Positions 25,501 to 37,500 of a stretch of 64,000 nucleotides of DNA are shown here, piece after piece (positions within the stretch are counted from its first letter, which is position 1; every line of letters starts with the position of its first letter). A program made the translations under genes and the position numbers. The notes beneath the pieces are model-generated. The model was not told where the DNA came from. It searched no databases and was given only the letters and a program-made list of their open reading frames with translations. Location of the stretch: the NCBI GenBank assembly GCA_013398175.1, contig VZRZ01002241.1, forward strand, positions 1-64,000, read 5' to 3'. This DNA is from Climacteris rufus (Eukaryota > Chordata > Aves > Passeriformes > Climacteridae).

Positions 25501-28500
25501 TTCCGTGTCCGCAAACTCGGTAGACAGGAAAAAAAAAAATCCAAGCTGTAGCTGATCCTGTCCTGGAGCCATAGGCAGAGGAAAGGAAGAAGATGTTTAA
25601 ATTTAGTTTCCAATAAAGAGTGTACATTCTATAAGATGTACATTTTCCTGGCATAATATTCTGGGAACTGTGTGTTCTTCCTTTCACATCACTATATTGG
25701 TATGGTTGAAGTTACTCAATTTGAGCTTGTACTTCCTATTGTAAGCCTCTATTTTTGGTTGCTGAATTATGTCAGACACTAATGATTTGCCTAGAACTTT
25801 GTGATAGGTCTTTCATGTTTTTTCCCAAAACTTTAATTAAAACTCTTCAGGTGTTTCCAAGCATGAGATGAAAGAAAAGTATTTCCCCCCTTCCACTGTT
25901 TTAAAAAAAATTAAAATAAAGTGTTTCCAACACTGACTCCTGAAACTTTACCTGGAAATAGAGATTGATAATTGACAGATATTGGCAAAGGCTGCTCCTC
26001 TGTTGACAGAGGCAACTGTCACAAAAAAAGCGTGATTAATTTGATTAATCTGCAAGTTTCTCCCTTAATCTAGGAGTTGTATGTATTTTTTTAACCCAGG
26101 GTGCAGTCATGTGAAGAAATAGGAATGATAGGAGCAGAGAATAGGTTATTATATCAGAGAATAAAGCTCAATTTGAGAAGGACAGAGAGGCTCTGATTAA
26201 GAGGAGGAAGAAGCTGGAAAAGGGCATGATGGAAGAATAAAATATGATTAAAAAATAGAAATGACTGGGTGGTGAATTGGGAATTGTATCTGGACAAAGG
26301 CAAGAGGAAGAGGAGCTCGGAGGTGGCAGCTGGAAGAAGATTGTTGTGACAGCGAATGCAGAGGGAAACTGAAGAATGAGAACGGAGTACGGGAGCTGAC
26401 TTGAGCAAGCTTGGGCAAAAAGGGTTGGATTTTATGTAGAGGTCCAAACAGAAGAGAAATCTTTGCCCGTGGAGCACTTGCCCTGCCAGAGTTTGGTGCA
26501 GGGGAGTCCATTGGCTTTGTGTTTTCCTGTTGCCAGCTATCTGTAGAATCCCACCAGGCAAACTCTTAGGTGTCTGAAGTGCTTGGGCTATGTTCACATT
26601 GAGTGTTTGGTCTGGTTTGTCCTAATTTGCATCCTGCTTAATTACAAGGCCCCTGACTCTAAACACAAAAGCATTTCTTGCTGCAATGGTGATTAGAGTT
26701 AGAATTAGTCCTTTGCATTGAATCTCTTACATGTTTTTAGACTGGAGGCAAATTATAGGTGACAGACTGTTTTGTAAGCTGCTCCTGAGCCTGGATGTCT
26801 GATCCCAAGGCTCATCTGTGTGTGTAGTCCTGTCCTGTTATTCCTGGGAGCCATGGCTCTGAGAGAGTGTGAACTGCTGTCTCCTCGAAGCGATGGAGAG
26901 GAGATGTGCTCAGCAGGTAGTTGGTTGCCTACCTAATCAAACTTGGTGGGAATGGGGCAGCTGGGAGCAAGCAGCCCCTTGTCAGATGAGACTGGATCTG
27001 CATGGCCCTCTCCTGCTCCTCTCCACTGCTGGGAAAAACCCTCACCATGGCTTATTGCTTGGCTGGAGAGGGTTCTCCTTGATGCAACGAGGAGACTGCA
27101 TGCTAGGTCTCTGGGTATCTCAGTGGGATAGCTTTTATTCAATTTGCTTTATTAAATCAACCAAGCACTTAATGCATAAAAACTCTTTAACTGCAGAGCC
27201 AAACATTAGGAAGTTAAATATCGAATTTTGATTTGGCTGGATTGTGGGACACAGTGAATGTGGGTTTAATTTTGTCCTTTATTCAGAGGACCTGCTGCAC
27301 TTTTCAAGACAGGAGGGACTGTGAGTTGGGGACTGGGGTTTGAATGAGAGTGTTCTATGGGTGCATATACATGGGTGCTTGTCTTATTCTCTGCCCTTGT
27401 TGCCAAGTCTACAGTGAAATGAGATAGAAGCAGTTAAGGTACTAGTGAGATAAGGCATTTAATGAGTTACTCTGGAGAGCCAGTCTCTGCCTTAAGCAGC
27501 TTGGATTATTCAAACTGAATGAGAGGGACAAAACATCCCAATAGCAAAGAAATGGAGCTATATTATTCCACACACAATTCCACACACAAAAGGGTAGAAG
27601 TGGCAAGATGACTGCAGTTAAATAAAGGGCAAGAGAGTATTTGCTGAAAAGTTTTGATTTTTCCCCTTTCTGGATTCTGAAACTCTCTACTAGTCATCTA
27701 GGGTTTTATTTTTTCGAAATATATCATGCATGCACATATATAAGCTTGGAAATAAGAATTGTTGTTATTGCAGGGTGATGCAGGTTTGATACCTCGAATT
27801 TGTGAAGGATTATTCAGCAAAATAAGTGAAAAAACAAAGCGGAATGAGGCATCCTTTCGAACAGAAGTCAGGTAAGTCTTGGCATGTTAAGAGCTGGCAG
27901 GTTATCAAAGTTGTTTCAGTTACAACCACTGTAATGATGTCGTTTCACTTTATCACTGGGAAAAGTACATATTTTTCAAAAATCACTTTTTATACTTGGC
28001 TTCAGTTCTGTAATTGATTTTTGTTGGCAGTTGTAGTGAAAATGTACCTGTACCTTCAATCCAAGAGCTGTGCATTTTGCTTCATTTATATGATAGTGAA
28101 AATGCCTTTGCTACTGAACAGCATCTTCCTTATTTTTACCCTTTATTTCTGACTGACATTAGGAGACCTTTATCTTCCTAATGTCTGCTTTCTTTCCACT
28201 TTTGTCTTACTTTTTTGGCTTTTTCATTTAAGATCCAATACGTTATAGTCATTATTATCTTAAGCCAACTTTGGATCTGTTTTCTTTCTCGAAGTGTCTT
28301 GCTTTCAAACATATGTTAACATGGCTTTTCTTTTATAAAAGGCTCTTGAGTCAGTCAGTGCCTTTCTATTCTTTTTCTTTCAGTTATCTGGAAATTTATA
28401 ATGAACGCGTGAGAGATCTTCTCAGACGGAAATCATCAAAAACTAATAATTTACGAATACGAGAACATCCCAAGGAGGGGCCATATGTTGAGGGTAAAAG

Positions 28501-31500
28501 CACTTTCAGTGTTTTACGTGGCATATTTTATTACCTTTATATATTCTAAAATGTAATGTCTAATTGCATTGGGCATTTTATCTTCTAAAATATGAATGAT
28601 GATGGTTGCAGTGCTTTGCTTTGGTAAAAAGCATTTAAAGGAATAGCCTCTCATTTTGCACCTCTACTTGCTTTCCCAATTCTAAAATTATTATAGAGTT
28701 TTGTCTGTAAATTTATAACACACTTTTAAATAATGTCAAGAGATGCAATTGGTTTTAATAGTTTCTTGACTATAATTCATAAATCTTAGATGTTTAGATG
28801 AAATGAATACCTGTTAGGATCTATTTGTCTTAATCTGTTCTCTACCAGGGAAGGTACATATCTCTCATGTTACTGCACTAAATAATTTAGTAAGATTGAA
28901 TATTTTTTCTTTTTTACTGTAAATGTGTAAGTTGTCCATTGTTCATATGAGGCCTCATTCCTTTCCTTAAGTGATAAACAAGTATGATAATTAACACTAA
29001 TTGCAGCAATAGTTTGCAGTAGTGAGGGTAATTTGAATCCTTTTGTAAGGAAAATTAAGGGCATGTATGAGCATACTGTAACACTCTGCTTTTCTTCAGA
29101 CTTGTCTAAACATTTAGTCCAAAATTATACTGATGTTGAGGAACTTATGGATGCAGGCAATATAAATAGGACGACGGCTGCAACTGGAATGAATGATGTT
29201 AGTAGCAGGTCACATGCCATTTTCACAATCAACTTCACTCAGGTAACAAACCAAAACAAAACTCCTTAGAGAGATTGGACATGTTTCCTCAGAGCATAGT
29301 GATCAGTTTGCTTGTATGTAGTAAACTCCTTTTCTAATGATGCCTGCTCTTCATTGTTGTTTTTGGGGGCTTTTTGGAAAGCCCATGGATGACCTAGATG
29401 AAGAGATGGTAGGGCAGAGGTTATTTTTCTCCTGTCAGAACTTTGCATGCCTTCCCCAAAGACACACACCCCCTCCCATGTTCACTCCCCTCCCACTGTT
29501 CACTTAAAATGAGTTACTGATTGCAAAGCTTTCAGAAGAGGGTGAGAGGCAGGCAGTAAAAGGTTTTGTTCTACTGTTGTATGGTAAAAGAAGAAGGTTT
29601 GAAACAGAACAATCTGAGTTGATTTCTTTGAAATAAGATAAAAATTGGGAAGAAGATTCAGTTAAAATCATAAAATTGCAATTTCTAGTTACTTGAACTT
29701 GGAGGTGGGGGAGAAATTGAGTGCAAATTTATTTGTGCATGCTATAACTTGTTGGAAGCTATATATAAATGTAATAAATGTTGCAAGCTTAATAAAATGA
29801 ATGCAGCACATGTTCACTGTGCATCATGTAAATTACAACTCAGTGTCACAGCTTGTCTGTGAGTGGCTAAAAAGTTGCAAATATTACAATTTAAAGAAAT
29901 AATATGGGAGTTACGCAACACTTCATTATCAAATGTCTTTCAATGGCACCTCTAATAGACCTGTCTTCTCAAGCTCTGCTATTGTAAACAAGTTAAATTT
30001 AGTCATGTCATGAAAAAGGCCCCTAAATTTGATTCAGTAAAAGTGAAGCATTTCATGGCTTAACACACTTTTCCTTGTTTTATTTCTTCTTTTCTGTAGG
30101 CTAAATTTGATTCTGAAATGCCTTGTGAAACTGTTAGCAAGATTCATTTGGTAGATCTTGCTGGAAGTGAGAGAGCAGATGCCACTGGTGCCACAGGAGT
30201 TAGATTAAAGGAAGGAGGGAATATTAACAAATCTCTAGTTACTCTGGGAAACGTAATTTCTGCCTTAGGTAAGTCTCTGGGTTTTGTGCTTGTGGTGTCT
30301 TGGGGTGTTTCTGGTCATTAAATACCTTTTTGTTTACTTACACAAAAAATGGCCTAATGCATACTGTTTTTGAAAATGAATGAAAATACATAATTTTAGG
30401 TTTTTTTTCTGTCTCCTCATCACAGCTGATTTATCTCAGGATGCAACAAATCCTCTTTCAAAGAAGAAACAAGTATTTGTGCCTTACAGGGACTCAGTAT
30501 TAACTTGGCTGTTAAAAGATAGCCTAGGAGGAAACTCTAAAACTATAATGATTGCCAGTAAGTGTTTTCAAATTACTCTTTGTGAATTCTAAATAGTTCA
30601 TGCTTAACAGGAGTGGCTGTAAATATTCAGATTCCAGATGAAACCATGGCAGAACATGGTTTATACGTATTAGGGAATTCTTTCTTTCTGAGCCTTTTAG
30701 TAAGACTCTGTCTTTACTTAACACTCTGCAGAGTGTAATTAAAGCTTTGTGCATGTGGTCAATATTGCTGTGTGAATCAGTTTGCTGTTCTAAACTGTTG
30801 ATTTTTGTTGCATTAGTAGCAGAAACAACCTGGTCTCTTTTGAGATCCTTTGGGTAAGACTATCACTTTTATTTAACCTGCTGAATACACACAATATTTT
30901 AACTTTCTGTCTAAATTTAATTATGATCAGTTGTCTTGCAAACTTCTCTGATGGTTTCCTTTTTACGCATACAAAGTTCTGTAAGGATCATTTAGGTTAA
31001 AACCCTACCTATGGTGTATATATTGCAGGTTTGTCAACAAATTGGAATGGGGATTCCATTCCCAAAAAAGTGAAGACAAGATGATGTCTAAGGGGAGATG
31101 AGGATTTTGGATGTTGGAAATCATAGAATGGTTGGAGTTGCAAGGGACCTTAAAGATTGTTTAGTTCCACCCCTTCTGCCATGGGCAGGGACATCTTTCA
31201 CTTGACTAGGTTGCTCAGAGCTTCATCCATGCTGGCCTTGAACACTTTCAGGGATGGAGCATCCACAGCTTCTCTGGGCAACCTGTTTGTTTTGCTGGTG
31301 GGTAGGGTCAAGGACACAGACCTCAACTTAAGGAACAGTGTAATTTACCATAATGTAAAACTGCAAGGAATCACAAAACGATAAGCTAAGCGGAGCACAT
31401 AATCATCAGCAAAGAATTACAAAAGGATAAGGTAAGATAATAATTACTACGAAAGAGTGCCTTTAGTGATTAAGAAAGATACATCACCAGGTACCCCAAT

Positions 31501-34500
31501 AAAGATACATCATCCAAGTCCGAGAAACATCAGCTGTGGGGGGCACAACCAAGGACTGGAGAACCATGCCTGGGAACTGGGAACTATACATCACCAGTTA
31601 CTCCAATACTTTACCATCGTCCAAGTCTAAGAAACACCAGCCATGGGGCAAAGCTGTCACAGCAAAGGACTGGAGAACCACGCCCAGTAACTGGGAACTC
31701 CTATGGTGTGTCCAGGCCACAAGGCTCACCCACTTTGCTGTGACAGTGGCCCAGTGTTTATACTGTTAAACAAACAAACTTACATTATTTCTAATTTCAT
31801 TCTCCTGTTGGCTTTCTCCTAAAGCCTGGCCAGGGCTCAAGGAGGACCCGAGGGAGTTGTCCATAATCCTGTAGCTGTCCTAATTAGGCCAGATGTGGCC
31901 TTTTCCAGGATCTAGATACAAAAAGGTACATACATGTTTTGCCAATAAATGAACATGTATAACAATACTTTATTAATGAACAAATATATATATATGATTT
32001 GGTTGGAAAGTTCATCTATATGACAACTTTGGCTCAGGGTCTGTTGTTCAGGCCTTAGTACTTCACTGTTTCAGTGTCTCCACCTGAGGGAATTTTGAAG
32101 AATTTAAATAATTTTATCCTAATATTTAATCTAAATCTCTCCACTTTTAGCTTAAAACTGTTCTCCAGCCCAGGATGCAGCCGGCTTTCTGGGCTGTGAG
32201 CACAGACTGCTGACTCATGTCCAGCTTTTCATCCACCAAAAAGAACTCCCAAGTTCTTCTCCGAAGGGCTGCTCCCAATAAGTTATTTTCCCAGTCTCTA
32301 CCATGTGTCGGATTGCCCTGACCCAGGTGCAACACATTGCACTTGGACTTGTTGACCCTCATTAAGTTCCCAGGGGCTCACTTGTCAAGCTTGTCCAGGT
32401 ACCCCTAAATGTGAAGAGAAGCTCTGAAATTTCTCTCACTCTTTCTTGCTCAAATGAAACGTGTTCTTAACTGATGCAGTCCCCTTTTGGGAATGGTGAG
32501 AGACCAGAATTGAGGGAATAAAATGTATCGGGTCAAGTTCTGGTTCTTCAGAACCAGTCATATTCTCTGGATAGCAGTTCCTTTGTTTGCATGATTTTGG
32601 GGATGTTTTTGGAATTCATGCCACCTGTTTTCCTCAGGATGATCATAGTAGTGCAAATAGATGATCATGGACCAGACTCCATTTTGGTTTCCTGGCTCTT
32701 TAAGTAATGCTGTACTGGCAACTTTCTTCTTGCTGCTTTCTTGCAGTTACATGGTTAACCTTTTTTTTTTTTTTTAATTTTTTTTTTTTTTGATAGAGGA
32801 ATTGGGAAGAGAAGTTTTAGAAACACAGTGAACTTTCAGTGCCTATACTAACGATTACAGTACCCAGCTCCTTTTTCAGCTATTTCCTCATCTGTTAGTG
32901 GTGCTTCTGCTAGACAGAGCCCTGATGGTTGATCTTTTCTCCAACAGTAACTCTACTGGTAAAGTTGCTGAATTCGCTAACAGAGTCTGACGACCTGTCT
33001 GGATACATTTGGCCTGCCTTTTCTGTAACTAAGCACAAAAAAATGCAGGAAGATAATTTTAAACTGTAGGAAAGGCTGTTAGAGAAATATGTCTGATTTT
33101 GATTTGTCTTATTTCTATAATGTATTGTAACATCCTTCCAGAAAGAGAGTAATTGAGTAGTGGAGAGGAGACAGTAGATAAAGTAGGGAAATGAGAGTGT
33201 GAGCTGGGGGAAATATATGCTATTTCCAATTGCGTCTCCTGTAGTTCAGAGTCTCTGCCATAAGAAGAATATTTATTGTTTTGGAGAGAATGAGAAAGGA
33301 CAGTTTATTTTAGTTGCTCATTTAGTTTTTCATGTGTTTTCATTGTCTTATTCTCTAGATCTCTTGTTCAGTTTGATCATTAAGATTTCTGGATGTTCTT
33401 CTCTTGTGTGTTTTTGCTCATCTATTTGGATGCCTTGTTTATCTTTCAAATTTGGGACATCATATATGTTGTTAGGGAAATGAAGGGAAGGATAGCATTA
33501 GCATTTGCATTTAAATTCCATTGCTTTTCCTGATTAGGTTGCTTGTAAAAATAATACTGGTTTCTCATGATGCACCAGGTATCTAACAGTTCTGTGTGCT
33601 GCCAGATGCCTGCAGCTCAGCAGAACTGCTAGGTTTGTAAATTATAGAAGCTATTCTCTTGTTTTGGTTCTCATGTCTGTTGTTTTTGTTTTAATGTTGT
33701 TTGATTTCCCTAGTATGTTTTGCCTGATTACATTGATACTTATAAAGTATACACTGCTTTCTCCACTGTTTTGTAAAAAAACTGCAAGAAAGCCTGTGAA
33801 GTATCCATATATGACATTTATGCTTATCAGGGAAATGCAAATGTTAAGTAGATTGACAGCAAGATTTCTTTGCAACACTTGATTGTTAGACCTGATTATC
33901 CTAATACACTATTCTCATACAGTGTTTACTTATGCAAAGTTGTAGTGACATGAAAGTGGAGTTAGGTGAAGAGCTGGAACAAATTGTACCCATACTGGTT
34001 AATGGTATATTTCTGTCTCTTCACCCACGTTAAGTTTATCTAACTTTAAACATAAAAATTAACTTCAGTAAATGAAACATATGTTGCAAGATAAACTTTC
34101 TGATTTCATTTTCTTAGCTATTTCACCTGCTGATGTCAATTATGGAGAAACTTTAAGTACACTTCGCTATGCAAATAGAGCCAAAAACATCATCAACAAG
34201 CCTACTATTAATGAGGATCCTAATGTCAAGCTGATCCGTGAGCTGAGAGCTGAAATAGCCCGATTAAAAGCCCTGCTTGCTCAAGGGAATCAGGTTAGCT
34301 TTACTTGAAATTTATGTGTAATTTTCCTTGAGTTATAACACCTATTTCTAGCATGTAATGAGATAATTATCTTTCATTATATTGATTTGAGTAAACAGCT
34401 CTATAAGCTATGAATGAATATTATTTTCCTGATTGAATCAGTTTCCATATGGCCAGCAGATTACCTCTTTTAACATAAGGGGGGAAAAATTGTCATCCCA

Positions 34501-37500
34501 AAGGTTTTAGGTTTCTTCTAATGTAATTGGAGCTGGATTGCAGTGTGCTGTGGAACAGGTAGTTAACATAGACTAAGGAGAGTGAGCTGGAACATATCTT
34601 CTGGGTCTAGCCTGATGGACTGAAGAGGTACTTTATGTAGCATTTTAAAAGAAGTAGAAAGGTTTAAAGTATTTAAGATATGTAAATATAAAAATGTAGA
34701 AGTCTGAATGGATTTAAATAATACATTTTATCTGTGTTTGGCTGCATGGTACATTAGAAGGCAGGTACCATGCTAAATATATAAAAATATTTTCAGTGGT
34801 AGTGTAAGAAAACAAAAATCATGCTATGCTTCACTTTTGCATGATTCTCTTTCTTGCTCTGTCAGAATGAGCTGCTATGAACATTTGATTCACAGGCTCA
34901 GTTAAGTTTAATTTCTCCTGTGTTCCCAGGACAGTGAAACCAAGGTAACAATAAGGAATATGCAATTGGCTCAGGCCAGTTGTCTCTTCTATGTAATGTC
35001 ATTCAGGACTGCTAGATTGCATACTTGAGCAAATAATTTGGAAGTGTCTGAAGTGATACTTCAGATTTGTTCTAGAACTATATAATTCTATTTTAGATGG
35101 GCTGTGCAATGTAAAATGTCAGTTCGGCATGGACTTTTTTAATAGAAGGGTAGGACTTCAGCTGGATTTCATGCTATAAAAATTTTGCTGAAAAAGGGGG
35201 TGGGACCACTATTGGAAGCAGAAATTGATATTGTAGATGATTGAAGCAGAGAGCTCTGCTTTGTTACCATTCTGGTTTAGAAGGTGGGAACCTTCCTGGA
35301 ATGGAAAAGATGACTCCCTCCCTCCAAATTATTATAACTTTGAAATGACAGGGCTTTCAGGCAAAGATACGGGAAAAGGCATAAGAGCTCTTTACTAGAA
35401 TATATACACATGGAAGACAGAATGAACAGCAAAAGAGGACAACAACAGAAGTTTCCCCACCCGTCGAGCACCTTTCCCCTTTGGTGTAGTTAGGGCGAGA
35501 GCCGGCAGGGGGCGCGGGAGGGCCCTGGCGAGGCGACGGCCGCAGTGACTCCATTGCAGCGGCAGAGGGCACCAGCGGCTCTGGTGGCGCAGGGAAGGTG
35601 CGATGGTTCCCCGGGGGTGCGGGGCTCCGACGGGAGCTTGGCAACCTCCGCAGGTGGCGGTGGAGACGTGGCTGAGGGGGAAGAGAGGAGACCGCTCCTT
35701 TTCTAAACTCACGGGCAGCAACTGGTCGCGATGTCAGGCTACCGCGCAGAGAGGTGGCCCGGCGGCGACTCACACGTTGGCTCTGAACCCCCAAATGGCC
35801 GGGAAAAAAGGAATAAGATGAGCAGGCTTGCAGTGTAGAAACTGTGGCGGATCACAGGCTCGGAGCCTAACACACAGGAGCAAGCTGCGGCAACCACGTT
35901 GCCCGGCGCAAGTCGGTCCCGGTCCTGGGTGTCGGCACCACGCGCGCTGGCTCTGAGCTCCCGAGGGACTGGGAAGCAGGGCAGCAAGCAGGCAGGCCCT
36001 GCTCACAGTACCGAAAGGAAAAAAACCTACAGGGCAATAGGATCTCGGATCAGATGTGCTCACCGTGCCAAACCGGCTGCCGTCTCGACCCCAAACTGAA
36101 GGAAGAGCAAGCCCCGGCCCCACCCCTCCAGCATCCCGGGCTGAACCTACACCTATCGCGCCATCCCCCAGGAGGTGCAGGGTGGGGGGCGAGGGGGTGT
36201 GGAGGGACACAGTGACAATTCCGGGCACAAAATGACTATGGGATAACCCCTTCATCATGAGCTACCTCCCCCAAGACAGTTACAAACAATTAGAAAACTC
36301 TTTATGGAGCTGACTTGCTTGTGTTTCTTTCATATTCTGTAAGAGGGGGAAATTAATTTATTTTCAGATTATGATTTGATTTAGACTTAGCAGCGTAGAT
36401 GTAACTTGGACCCCCTTGAAGTTCAAATGCTTTGACCTAGTTTCAAGCTGTAAAACAGTGGATATCACAAAATGAAATTGGTTCAGTGGTAGGAATTGGT
36501 AGATGGCTGTGTGCGAAACAATAGAGAACTTGCTTGAGTTAATTGAATTTGTGGTGCCTGGTAAAACAGCAGGTGGTGTGTTATGTATGCACAGTAGTAT
36601 AAATCTCTGTATCATTTATTTTGTGGTTTTCCTTTGTATTGCCAGAACACTGTATTGCAAATGCTTCTGTAGATCTGAAGATACTGATTAACGAAAATAA
36701 AATGCTGGATTCAGTGTAGAAGGTCACATACAATGAGTACGGCTTGTGTGTGTCTGTTTTGTAATAGTTTTCTTCTTTTAAGGCCATTTACCTTAAGATA
36801 TAGTTATTAAAGATAAGCAGTATACATACGTATTAAAGGAAAATGGTCAACTATTCATGCATAATAAATTTTCATTTATAGTAGAAATATAAATAAAGCT
36901 GTATCAGGAATTACCAGTTATAAATGTGTCTGGTTTCAGTGTCTGCATGTGTGTGACCTTGTGTACATAGTGAGTGAAAATAGTATTCTCAAACCAATTT
37001 GTGTTCGAAATACCGGCTTTGACAAGTTTTTGATTATTCTGTTTACAGTATTTCAAGGTAAGATGTTACATATTAAAGTTCAAAGGACTTAATGCTGAAT
37101 AATCAGAAAAGTTGAACAATTGCATTTCATTTGATTCCCTCAGAAATTGTTACTGTTTCCTTTTTGAATTGATTACTTTTTATGATTTTAGATTGCACTC
37201 TTGGATTCTCCAACAGCTTTAAGTATGGAAGAAAAGCTTCAGCAGAATGAAGCAAGGGTGAGTTATAATTTAATAAAACAGTTTTTAAACAACAACAACA
37301 AAAAAGGTAATGTCTGTGGGCTTGGATGCAAGAGTGTTTGTAATTTTCAAGATTTTTTTTAATGCACAACAAAATTTTGTCCCACCAGCAGCATTGCCTT
37401 CATGCTTTAAAAAAACAAAGTGTGTTAATTTTCATTTTGTTATCCTACTAATATAACATTATAACTAAGACCAAAGTATATTTTTGATATTTATGTAACA

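Larger units (their letters stand above)
30558..34117 (+). other. KIF16B: KIF16B intron 9 (~3.6 kb)
   Basis: Contains an antisense CR1 split by a 778-bp LTR (31118-32408) and a T-rich tract (32761-32791). The rest is AT-rich with no exon recognised. Confidence 0.87.

Noticed and set aside
26154..26597. 147-codon minus-strand open frame in intron 4
   Set aside because: No known motif; Ser/Leu/Phe-rich translation fits the complement of a purine-rich stretch (many GAA/AAG/GGA words on plus).
35357..36258. 145- and 162-codon minus-strand frames in intron 10
   Set aside because: Explained by GC-rich LTR sequence; low-complexity composition and no recognisable motif.
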